Origin: CAADGL01 sp964643885
GTDB lineage: Bacteria; Planctomycetota; Phycisphaerae; UBA1845; Fen-1342
Assembly: GCA_964643885.1 (NCBI GenBank)
Contig: CAZXUI010000047.1
Location: 1 to 34,627 of the forward strand
Reading direction: 5' to 3'
Length of the DNA stretch: 34,627 nucleotides
How positions within the stretch are numbered: position 1 is the first letter of the stretch; each line of letters starts with the position of its first letter. Of the stretch, positions 25,381-32,001 are shown in pieces. Position numbers and translations under genes: made by a program. The notes beneath the pieces are model-generated. The model worked only from the letters and a program-made list of their open reading frames with translations, was not told the origin of the DNA and did no database searches.

Positions 25381-25597
25381 CATGCGAAAGGTGAGTGTGA
25401 TCTCACGCTTTCGCGGCCAGCGCGCCGCCCTCGGCCTGCTCCCTTACCAGGCTGTCGAAAAAAGTCGCGCCGGCGTTTTTCGACAGCCCATCGATCGCCT
25501 GGCGTCGCATCTGACCCCCGGGGTTCGATGGGCAAACTCGGTATTCGAACAGCGCGAGATTAGGTATTTCGACAGCCTGTTACGGTCGCGGCTCGGA
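25381..25597 (-). repeat. GCGACCGT repeat interrupted by an insertion
   Basis: Left half to 25447 ends CTGCTCCCTTAC; right half from 25580 begins TTACGGTCGCGGCTCGG. Joined with one TTAC they match the intact copy at 16006-16050. The minus-strand element encodes no gene; the plus reading of the left half (RFRGQRAALGLLPY) echoes the RATPSPLPYGRGS peptide of other copies. Confidence 0.8.
25448..25579. mobile_element. MITE-like 132-bp element with 13-bp perfect terminal inverted repeats
   Basis: Ends CAGGCTGTCGAAA (25448-25460) and TTTCGACAGCCTG (25567-25579) are exact inverted copies, flanked by direct TTAC repeats (25444-25447 and 25580-25583) that look like a 4-bp target-site duplication. A third copy of the end, inverted, lies at 25476-25488 and can pair with the left end into a 13-bp stem. 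No transposase is encoded, so mobility would need an enzyme supplied in trans. Confidence 0.8.
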
Positions 25598-25688
25598 ACT
25601 GAGTTGCGTGCGCAGCACCCGTACAACTCGGCCGAACGCCCGCGCTGCTCGGGATGGCAGGCAGGATGGCTGCCCCACCCGGCAACGA

Positions 25689-25703
25689 CGGGCGGGATGC
25701 CCG
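25689..25703. repeat. CGGGCG-GGA-TGCCCG hairpin
   Basis: Fourth member of the CGGGCG-x3-CGCCCG family, with one G-T pair, between the convergent YkgJ-type and phosphatase genes. Confidence 0.55.
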
Positions 25704-25716
25704 CCGCTCCACCGGA

Positions 25717-27843
25717 CTACTCGACCTTGACCACGACGACCGCTGCATCGTCGTCGATACGGCGGTCGCGGCGGAAGGCGACGATCGCGCCAATAATCGC
25801 CGAGCAGATACCCTTGGCGCTCTGGTCGGCGCATTCGCGAATCACGTTGCGCAGCTCCTGCTTGCCGAAGAAGCGGCCGCGACGGTCGCGACACTCCCAG
25901 ACGCCGTCGGTTCCCATGACCAGCACCTGCCCGCGCTCGAGCTGGAGCGGCCCGCTGTCGTGGTATTGCCAGTCGGGCTCGACGCCGAGCGGCAGATCGC
26001 GGCCGGCCAGCTCGTCGAACGTATCGCTGGCCGGATCGTAGCGGATGACCGGGTCGTGGCCCGCGCACGACCAGCGGACGCTGCGCTCCTGCGCGTCGAG
26101 CACCATGTAGTGCAGCGTCATGAAGCGGCCGTCGTGCATGTCTATATAGAGCCAGCGGTTCATATCCGTCAGCGTGCGGGCCGGGCTGTCGCCGCGGCTG
26201 GCACAGCTTCGCAGCATGGCGCGGGCGGTGGCCATCAGCATGGCCGCCGCGACCCCGTGGCCGGTCACGTCGCCGATCGCCACGCCCAGCCGGCCGCTGC
26301 CCACGAGGACGGGATCGAGAAAATCGTAGTAATCGCCGCCGGTCTCGTCGCAGTAGACACTCTCGCCCGCCAGGTCGAAGCCGGCCAGCCGCGGCGCCTC
26401 CTGCGGAAGCAGGTGCTGCTGTACTTCCATCGCCAGCGCCACGGACTGCTTGAGCCGAAGATGATCCCGGAGCTGCGGCACCATGGCGTTGAACTGGCGG
26501 CCGAGGCGGCCCAGCTCGTCGGCCGTGCGGACGCGGACATGAGCCTCGAAGTCGCCCGTCGCGATGCGGTCGGCGGCCGCGACCAGCTCCTGGATCGGCT
26601 CCGTCACCGTGCGCGAGCCGACCAGCGCGCAGAGCACGACCACGAGCACGGCCAGCAGCGCCACGGCACCGGCCGCCGCGAGCTGCGAACCGGTCCGCTC
26701 CAGCACGAACGCCTGCGCGGCCTGGGCTTCGGCGATCACCGTGTCGTAGGGAATGATCAGCAGCAGGAACGAGCCGGCCGCGTCGATCGAGCCGTAGACC
26801 CAGAGCGTGCGGCGGCCGCCGTAGTCGAGCGGCCGGGCGCCGCCGACGCCACGGAGCATGTCGCTGCAAACCGCCTCGAGCGCGGCCGTGTCGCTGGACT
26901 CCAGCCATTGCGGCTGCATCGGCGTATCCCAGAGGTCCGGGCGGACATCGAAGGCCGGCCGGGCGACGACGCGCGGGCGGACGGCGCGGCGGTCGGGAAG
27001 CAGGTCGGCCGTCACGAGCATCGCCTCGGCCTCGCCGCCGAGAACGCGTGGCGGCCGCAGCCGTTCGACGACCAGCGCGAGCTCGACATCCACCGCGGCC
27101 ACGCCCGCGAAGCTGCCGTCGGGGTGGTGGATCGCGAGGGCGGCGGTCAGGACGATCTCATCGGCGGCCGCGGCCCGCCGCGGACCGACCCAGTGCACCT
27201 TTGACGGGTCGGCGCAGGCGGCCCGATACCAGTCGGTCCGGCGCGGGTCGTAGTCGTCCGGGTAGCCGCCGTGGGCGGGATAGACGGCCGACACTCCGCT
27301 TTCCAGCGCGGTGGACTGCCAGATGGCCAGCAGCGGGTTGAGCTGGCGGACGAAGCGGAAGTCGGCGACGAGCGCGGAAAGTCGAAACGTGTCGAGGCAT
27401 GCCTCGACCGGATCGACCTGCGGCGCGAGGTGAATCGCGTGATGGTCGTAGCTGAGCGACGGCGGCGGCTCGGGTGCGGACGGTTCCGGCATGCGGCGGA
27501 ACTCGGCGGCCCGCGCGACGGGCGTGATCAGGGGCGTGAAGTCCTCCGTGAAGAAGATCGTGGCCGGCGGGGCGGGCGGATTCGCCAGCAATCGCTCGGC
27601 CGCTCGGGCCTGCATGCGGACGGTCTGCTCGAGCGCGACTTTCTGGAGCCGGACGGCGTCGGCCTGGGCGAGGATGAGCTGCTGGTAATGGTCGTTGGCG
27701 CGGGCCGCGAGCCCGGCCCGCACATCGGCTGCGACTCCCGCGCCGAGCGTTCGCAGGCTGTTGCGGGTGATGATCGTGGTGAAGATCAGAGGCAGCAGCG
27801 CGATCGCGAGCAGGAGAATCAACAGTTTCCAGCGCAGGCTCAT
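25717..27843 (-). CDS. Membrane sensor PP2C (SpoIIE-type) protein phosphatase with Cache and HAMP domains
   Basis: Protein of 708 residues. A transmembrane helix near residues 5-28 leads to a large extracytoplasmic region (about 30-375) that reads as a Cache-type sensor (SGVSAVYPAHGGYPDDYDPR, RTDWYRAACAD). A second helix near 385-410 is followed by a HAMP linker (VTEPIQELVAAADRIATGDF) and a C-terminal SpoIIE/PP2C phosphatase from about 480. Metal-binding aspartates fit ETGGDYYDFL, AIGDVTGHG, MGTDGVWE and IDDDAAVVVVKV. Such proteins usually dephosphorylate anti-anti-sigma factors. The start overlaps the aspS stop as ATGA, so it is translationally coupled to the synthetase. Confidence 0.92.
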   Translation of the reverse strand: MSLRWKLLILLLAIALLPLIFTTIITRNSLRTLGAGVAADVRAGLAARANDHYQQLILAQADAVRLQKVALEQTVRMQARAAERLLANPPAPPATIFFTEDFTPLITPVARAAEFRRMPEPSAPEPPPSLSYDHHAIHLAPQVDPVEACLDTFRLSALVADFRFVRQLNPLLAIWQSTALESGVSAVYPAHGGYPDDYDPRRTDWYRAACADPSKVHWVGPRRAAAADEIVLTAALAIHHPDGSFAGVAAVDVELALVVERLRPPRVLGGEAEAMLVTADLLPDRRAVRPRVVARPAFDVRPDLWDTPMQPQWLESSDTAALEAVCSDMLRGVGGARPLDYGGRRTLWVYGSIDAAGSFLLLIIPYDTVIAEAQAAQAFVLERTGSQLAAAGAVALLAVLVVVLCALVGSRTVTEPIQELVAAADRIATGDFEAHVRVRTADELGRLGRQFNAMVPQLRDHLRLKQSVALAMEVQQHLLPQEAPRLAGFDLAGESVYCDETGGDYYDFLDPVLVGSGRLGVAIGDVTGHGVAAAMLMATARAMLRSCASRGDSPARTLTDMNRWLYIDMHDGRFMTLHYMVLDAQERSVRWSCAGHDPVIRYDPASDTFDELAGRDLPLGVEPDWQYHDSGPLQLERGQVLVMGTDGVWECRDRRGRFFGKQELRNVIRECADQSAKGICSAIIGAIVAFRRDRRIDDDAAVVVVKVE

Positions 27844-29651
27844 GGCGAACCGGTTTTGGGCTGCACGATCGAGAGGTGCAGTTCATCGAGCTGCTCGCGC
27901 GACACCGGGCTGGGAGCTTCGGTGAGCGGGCAGATGAAGGTCTTGGCGACCTTGGGGAACGCGATGGTCTCGCGGATGTTCTCGGCCCCGATCAGCAGCA
28001 TGACCAGACGGTCGAGGCCCAGGGCGATGCCGCCGTGCGGCGGGGGGCCGTGGCGCAGCGCATCGAGCAGGAAACCGAACTTCATCCGCTGCTCGGCCTC
28101 GTTCATTTGCAGCAGGTTGAAGACGCGCTGCTGAACGTCGCTGCGGTGGATACGGATGCTCCCACCGCCGAGCTCGATCCCGTTGAGCACGACGTCGTAG
28201 GCCTTGGCACGGACGGTCGTCGGCTGCTGCTCGAGCAGGTCCAGGTCCTCGTCGAGCGGTGCCGTGAACGGATGGTGCATCGAGTAGTGCCGGCCGTCCT
28301 CGGGGCTGAAGAAGAACATCGGGAAATCGACGACCCAGAGAAAGTTCCACCTGTTCTCAGGGATCAGGCCGCGGCGGTGGGCGACTTCCTCGCGCAGGCG
28401 CGAGAGATACTTGCAGACGTTGTCGTGGGTGTCCGCCGCGAAGAAGATCGCGTCGCCGACGGCGGCGCCGGTCGCGCGGAGCAGCTCGGCGGTCGCCTCG
28501 GGCGAGAAGAACTTGGCCACGCCGGTCTGGAGCCTGGGCGCGTCGCCGTCGCCCGCGACGACTTTCGTGTACGGCAGTCCGCCCGCGCCGCTGCCTTTGA
28601 CGAACTCGGTCAGGTCCTTCTCGATCTCCTTCTGCGACATCGCCCCCCCGCCGGGCACGCAGATCGCCCGCACGGCGCCGCCGCCGGCGAGCGGTGCGGT
28701 GAAGACCTTGAACTCCGTGCCGCGGACCACGTCGCTGACGTCCTTGATGCGCAGGTCGTAGCGCGTGTCCGGCCGGTCGATGCCGTATTCGGCCATCGCC
28801 TGCGCGTAGCTGAGCCGCGGGAAGGGCGTCGGGATGTCGACGCCGTGAATCTCGCGCATCACGCGGACCAGCAGTCCCTCGACGATGTTCTGCACGTCGA
28901 TCGGCTGGACGAAGGACATTTCCAGATCGAGCTGGGTGAACTCGGGCTGGCGGTCGCCGCGGGCGTCTTCGTCGCGGAAGCAGCGGACGAGCTGCACGTA
29001 GCGGTCGAAGCCGCTCATCATCAGGAGCTGCTTGAAGAGCTGCGGGCTCTGCGGCAGCGCGTAGAACATGCCGGCGTGGATGCGCGACGGGACGAGAAAG
29101 TCGCGGGCGCCCTCGGGCGTGCCCGTGGTGAGCATGGGCGTCTCGATCCCGACGAAGCCCTGTTCGTCGAAGTAGTCGCGCATGATCTTGGTGATGCGGT
29201 AGCGCGTGCGAAGCGAGCCCTGCATCGGCGCGCGGCGCAGATCGAGGTAGCGGTACTTCATCCGCAGCTCTTCATTGCTGACGTTGTCCGCGTCGATCTC
29301 GAATTTCGGCGTCTCGGAGGTGCTGAGAATGTCCAGCTCGTGGACGTTCACCTCGACCCGGCCGGAGGGGATGTTCGGGTTGATCATCTCGGCCGGCCGG
29401 GCCGCGACCTCGCCGCGGATGGCGATGCAGAACTCGGAGCGGAGCCGGCCGGCGGCCTCGTGGGCGGCAGGATCGGTCTCGGGATTGAACTTGAGCTGAA
29501 CGATTCCCTCGCGGTCGCGCAGGTCGATGAAGACCATGCCGCCGTGGTCGCGGCGGACGTGGACCCAGCCCGTCAGGATGATGGATTGGCCGATCAGATG
29601 CTCGCCAACCTGCCCGCAATAGCAGGTACGCTGGTTGTAGGGTAAGGGCAC
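27840..29651 (-). CDS. aspS: Aspartyl-tRNA synthetase
   Basis: Charges tRNA-Asp. The 603 residues are a bacterial-type class II enzyme with an N-terminal OB-fold anticodon-binding domain (VGEHLIGQSIILTGWVHVRR, VFIDLRDREGIVQLKFNP), class II motif 1 (GFVGIETPMLTTGTPEGARD), motif 2 (VRCFRDEDARGDRQPEFTQL), an inserted GAD domain, and motif 3 (GGIALGLDRLVMLLIGAENI). GTG 29651 is chosen because the protein normally begins shortly before this and AGGAG lies 8 nt upstream; the frame runs on to 30005 only through repeat DNA. Whether it also charges tRNA-Asn cannot be told here. Confidence 0.96.
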   Translation of the reverse strand: MPLPYNQRTCYCGQVGEHLIGQSIILTGWVHVRRDHGGMVFIDLRDREGIVQLKFNPETDPAAHEAAGRLRSEFCIAIRGEVAARPAEMINPNIPSGRVEVNVHELDILSTSETPKFEIDADNVSNEELRMKYRYLDLRRAPMQGSLRTRYRITKIMRDYFDEQGFVGIETPMLTTGTPEGARDFLVPSRIHAGMFYALPQSPQLFKQLLMMSGFDRYVQLVRCFRDEDARGDRQPEFTQLDLEMSFVQPIDVQNIVEGLLVRVMREIHGVDIPTPFPRLSYAQAMAEYGIDRPDTRYDLRIKDVSDVVRGTEFKVFTAPLAGGGAVRAICVPGGGAMSQKEIEKDLTEFVKGSGAGGLPYTKVVAGDGDAPRLQTGVAKFFSPEATAELLRATGAAVGDAIFFAADTHDNVCKYLSRLREEVAHRRGLIPENRWNFLWVVDFPMFFFSPEDGRHYSMHHPFTAPLDEDLDLLEQQPTTVRAKAYDVVLNGIELGGGSIRIHRSDVQQRVFNLLQMNEAEQRMKFGFLLDALRHGPPPHGGIALGLDRLVMLLIGAENIRETIAFPKVAKTFICPLTEAPSPVSREQLDELHLSIVQPKTGSP

Positions 29652-29795
29652 GGACGCTTCTCCTGGCGGCTGGTATCGCCGGCTGGAACGAGCAGAGCAT
29701 GGTAGCTTTGCGGGCGGCGGCGCGTCAAAGGCGGGCAGGCGGTTGCGGTATCGGGATTCCTGCTGCCGGGTCGTGGGCGCATCCAGGTTCGGTTG

Positions 29796-29857
29796 ACCCC
29801 GTGCTTGGCGCGCGGGGTCCCTGGGTCGCAATTGACCCGCCGCTTGGCGCGGCGGGT
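29796..29857. repeat. Pair of TTGGC-loop hairpins
   Basis: First: ACCCCGTGC, TTGGC, GCGCGGGGT (one G-T pair). Second: ACCCGCCGC, TTGGC, GCGGCGGGT. Loop and stem length are the same while three stem positions change with compensation. Confidence 0.88.
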
Positions 29858-29905
29858 TCTGACCTGTCGGCGCCACGGCGCTGCGAGCAGTGCAATCCGG
29901 CCACG
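29833..29905 (+). repeat. Direct repeat flanking lpxB, copy 1
   Basis: 73-bp segment from TGACCCGCCGCTTGGC to ATCCGGCCACG, closely similar to 31462-31534. It contains a TTGGC-loop hairpin and the conserved CTGCGAGCAGTGC block. Confidence 0.85.
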
Positions 29906-29945
29906 TGCACGCCGGTGAGTGCGGGCGTCTGGTCCCGCATGATTC

Positions 29946-29990
29946 GAGCCGCGACCGTGAGGGAGCGGGCTGGGGGTGAAGCGCGGCCCG
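29946..29990 (+). repeat. GCGACCGT repeat, plus orientation
   Basis: GAGCCGCGACCGTGAGGGAG followed by CGGGCTGGGGGT, facing the inverted copy at 30129-30155. Confidence 0.85.
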
Positions 29991-30121
29991 CGAGTGCGCC
30001 TGCAAATGCTCCGCCAGCGCTCAAGCGCCGGCTCTTGTGATGCAAGGGTCTCTAGGGCCAGACCGAGCAGTGCCGGGAAGCAGGTGTACGCGAAGCGGCG
30101 CGTGGGCGCGGGCGAGGTTCC

Positions 30122-31351
30122 TCACTCGGCCCGCTCCCTCACGGTCGCGGCTCGGTTCTCGGGTTCGGTCCCGGCACGGCGGGCGGTCCGCGCCGCGGCG
30201 GTTGTCAGCAATTCGCCGAGAATCTCGCACACGCGGGCGCTCGCGTTCGACGCTTCGAGCGGCCGGATGACCTCGTCGAGTTGCCGGACCATCAGCCGCC
30301 GCCACGTCTCATCGTCCAGCAGTTGGCGGGCGACCTCCGCGATCGGGGCGGTGTCGTGCACGAAGGGCATGAACTCGGGCACGACGCGGGCGCGGGCCAG
30401 GATGTTCACCAGCGACAGATGCGGCGTGCGAACGACGAAGCGGCCGAAGGCAGAATAGAGCGGGCGGAGCAGACCGCCCGCGTCATACACGACGATCATC
30501 GGCTTGCGATAGTGGGCCACTTCGAGCGTCGCCGTGCCGGAGGCGACGAGCACCAGGTCGGCCGCGGCCAGCAGGCTGGCGTTGTCGGCCACGACGATTC
30601 GCGCGTCGGGCAGTTCGCGCGCGGCGATGCTGCGAATCTGCCCCGCGCGCGGCTCCGAGACCGCCGAAATCGCCACATCGACGACACGGCCGGCCGCCCG
30701 CAGCCCGCGAATCACGTCGAGCTGGATCGGCAGCATCGCCTCGATCACATGGCGGCGCGAGCCGGGCAGCAGAGCGACCAGCGGCCGGCCGGTGCTGCGC
30801 AACTCCCCCACCACGTCCGCGTCCGGCCGCACCCGCGCGAGCGCCTCGAACAGCGGGTGGCCGACGTACTCGGCCGCGATGCCGCGGGCCCGGAAGTACT
30901 CCTGCTCGAAGGGCAGGATGCAGGCGAGTCGGTCGACGCAGGCGGCGATGCGGCGGTTGCGGCCCTCGCGCGAGGCCCAGGTCTGCGGGGCGATGTAATA
31001 GAGCACGGGGATGGCCAGGCGCCGGGCGAGGGCCGCCAGGCGCAGGTTCAATTCCGGCGAGTCGAGCAGCACGGCCGCGTCGGGCGGGTGTTGGCGCCAG
31101 GCGGCCTCGACGGCGGCCAGGGCGCGGCGGGCGGTGCCGAGGATGCGCAGCACGCCGGCCAGCATGGCGGCGTGGGCGGTCATGTCGAAGAGCGTCGCGA
31201 CGCCGAGATCGCGCAGCCGCGGGCCGGTCAGGCCGTAGAAGCGGGCGCTGCCGAGTCGCTCGCGCGCGGCGCGGACGAGCGAGGCGGCGTGGACGTCGGC
31301 GGAGTCCTCGGCGACCGAGAGGAAAATGCGGGCTGTGTCGGGCTGGCTCAC
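30122..31351 (-). CDS. lpxB: Lipid-A-disaccharide synthase
   Basis: Joins UDP-diacylglucosamine and lipid X into the lipid A disaccharide, a GT-B glycosyltransferase (GT19) at the inner membrane. The 409-residue protein has IFLSVAEDSADVHAASLVRA, LLDSPELNLRLAALARRL, PVLYYIAPQTWASREGRNRR, VGHPLFEAL, VALLPGSRRHVIEAMLPI and VASGTATLEVAHYRKPMIV. Start GTG 31351 gives the expected N-terminus; the longer frame to 31897 runs through repeat DNA. The last codons (NRAATVRERAE and the stop) are GCGACCGT repeat sequence, so the C-terminus was extended or replaced by it, which explains the slightly long protein. Direct 73-bp repeats flank the gene. Confidence 0.93.
   Translation of the reverse strand: MSQPDTARIFLSVAEDSADVHAASLVRAARERLGSARFYGLTGPRLRDLGVATLFDMTAHAAMLAGVLRILGTARRALAAVEAAWRQHPPDAAVLLDSPELNLRLAALARRLAIPVLYYIAPQTWASREGRNRRIAACVDRLACILPFEQEYFRARGIAAEYVGHPLFEALARVRPDADVVGELRSTGRPLVALLPGSRRHVIEAMLPIQLDVIRGLRAAGRVVDVAISAVSEPRAGQIRSIAARELPDARIVVADNASLLAAADLVLVASGTATLEVAHYRKPMIVVYDAGGLLRPLYSAFGRFVVRTPHLSLVNILARARVVPEFMPFVHDTAPIAEVARQLLDDETWRRLMVRQLDEVIRPLEASNASARVCEILGELLTTAAARTARRAGTEPENRAATVRERAE
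30129..30155 (-). repeat. GCGACCGT repeat forming the 3' end of lpxB
   Basis: CCCGCTCCCTCACGGTCGCG then GCTCGG on the plus strand. It encodes the final residues of LpxB. Confidence 0.85.
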
Positions 31352-31423
31352 ACTCGTACTCGCTCGGCCGCTCGTTAATCGTCCCGCAATCTGGGCAGCG
31401 CGGGGGGCGCGCCCGCAATCAAC

Positions 31424-31486
31424 ACCCCGTGCGCCGAGCACGGGGTCCATTGGTCGACCAGTGACCCGCCGCTTGGCGCGGCGGGT
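31424..31486. repeat. TTGGC-loop hairpins, two members
   Basis: 31424-31446: ACCCCGTGC, loop GCCGA, GCACGGGGT (loop in the opposite orientation, one base changed). 31464-31486: ACCCGCCGC, TTGGC, GCGGCGGGT. Confidence 0.88.
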
Positions 31487-31534
31487 TCTGACGCGTGGGT
31501 GCCAGTGCTCTGCGAGCAGTGCGATCCGGCCACG
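31462..31534 (+). repeat. Direct repeat flanking lpxB, copy 2
   Basis: Same 73-bp segment as 29833-29905, same orientation and length, with scattered substitutions. Confidence 0.85.
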
Positions 31535-31573
31535 CGCGCCTCGCGGAGCGTGGGGGTCCCGCCCGCAACCAGA

Positions 31574-31596
31574 ACCCCGTGCGCCGAGCACGGGGT
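31574..31596. repeat. TTGGC-loop hairpin, further copy
   Basis: ACCCCGTGC, GCCGA, GCACGGGGT. The flanks (CCGCAACCAGA before, TTGGTCGACCAGTGACCCGC after) repeat those of 31424-31446, so this is a local duplication of a longer unit 150 bp away. Confidence 0.88.
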
Positions 31597-31784
31597 GAAT
31601 TGGTCGACCAGTGACCCGCACGGCTGAATTCGGAAGTGTAGCGGTTTTCGGGGCGAGTGCGTTCGGCACGCCGTGGGCTGCGGCGGGGCCGGTTGGCGCA
31701 TGCGGGAACGAATGGATCGAAGGCTTGAGGGATTCACGAATCGAGGGATGGGGGGAGTGGGTTTGGTCTGGCATTTGCTCCGAC

Positions 31785-31905
31785 CCCCGACCCTCAGTCT
31801 GCACCGAGCCGCGACCGTGAGTGTGCTCAGAGCCGCGACCGTAAGGGAGCGGGCTGGGGGTGGCGCGCTGTCCGCGCAAGCGCCGAATGACATTCACCTA
31901 TCTCA
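31785..31905 (+). repeat. GCGACCGT repeat with tandem 24-bp units and its longer conserved tail
   Basis: Successive units begin at about 31782 (degenerate), 31806 and 31830. After the last unit come GGAGCGGGCTGGGGGTGGCG and a tail ending near TTCACCTAT that matches the inverted 15.96-16.05 kb copy. Read on the minus strand the units spell repeated GRGSxxxx octapeptides preceded by RATPSPLPY. Confidence 0.85.
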
Positions 31906-31972
31906 GCCGCTGGTGCGTTGGTTTCAGGTGTGTGCGCTGCGGCGCGTGTGCGCGGGAAGCGTTTCCAACCGC

Positions 31973-32001
31973 GCCCGCTCCCTCACGGTCGCGGCTCGGT
32001 G
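31973..32001 (-). repeat. GCGACCGT repeat at the 3' end of the DUF3754 gene
   Basis: GCCCGCTCCCTCACGGTCGC then GGCTCGGTGC on the plus strand; the TCA within it is the TGA stop of the gene. A partial second unit (GGTCACGGTCGCGGGTCGG) follows inside the gene at 32027-32045. Confidence 0.85.

Larger units (their letters stand above)
25321..25716. other. Convergent intergenic region with an interrupted repeat and a MITE-like insertion
   Basis: No credible gene. It holds a hairpin (GCGAAAG...CTTTCGC, 25384-25414), a GCGACCGT repeat in minus orientation split by a 132-bp inverted-repeat element, and a CGGGCG-type hairpin (25689-25703). Confidence 0.75.
29652..30121. other. Repeat-rich intergenic region between lpxB and aspS
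   Basis: No credible gene. Two TTGGC-loop hairpins (29796-29818 and 29835-29857) are followed by a 73-bp segment also found beyond lpxB, then a GCGACCGT repeat in plus orientation. An inverted copy of that repeat forms the end of lpxB. Promoters for aspS are not evident. Confidence 0.7.
31352..31982. other. Repeat-rich intergenic region upstream of lpxB
   Basis: No credible gene. From left to right: hairpins at 31424-31446 and 31464-31486, the second copy of the 73-bp direct repeat (31462-31534), another hairpin (31574-31596), about 180 bp without recognised structure, and a GCGACCGT repeat array at 31785-31905 facing an inverted copy at 31973. Confidence 0.7.

Noticed and set aside
25654..27204. 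516-residue plus-strand frame opposite the phosphatase gene
   Set aside because: Antisense shadow; the minus-strand gene has full Cache-HAMP-SpoIIE domains.
27876..29645. 589-residue plus-strand frame opposite aspS
   Set aside because: Antisense shadow of a complete synthetase gene.
29652..30005. N-terminal extension of AspS by 118 residues
   Set aside because: Repeat DNA again, and a good ribosome binding site precedes the GTG at 29651.
31782..31853. CRISPR-like array
   Set aside because: The 24-bp units are contiguous tandem repeats without spacers, and no cas genes are present.
31352..31897. N-terminal extension of LpxB by 182 residues
   Set aside because: The extension is translated repeat DNA (PLPYGRGS units and hairpins); conserved LpxB sequence starts right after the GTG at 31351.
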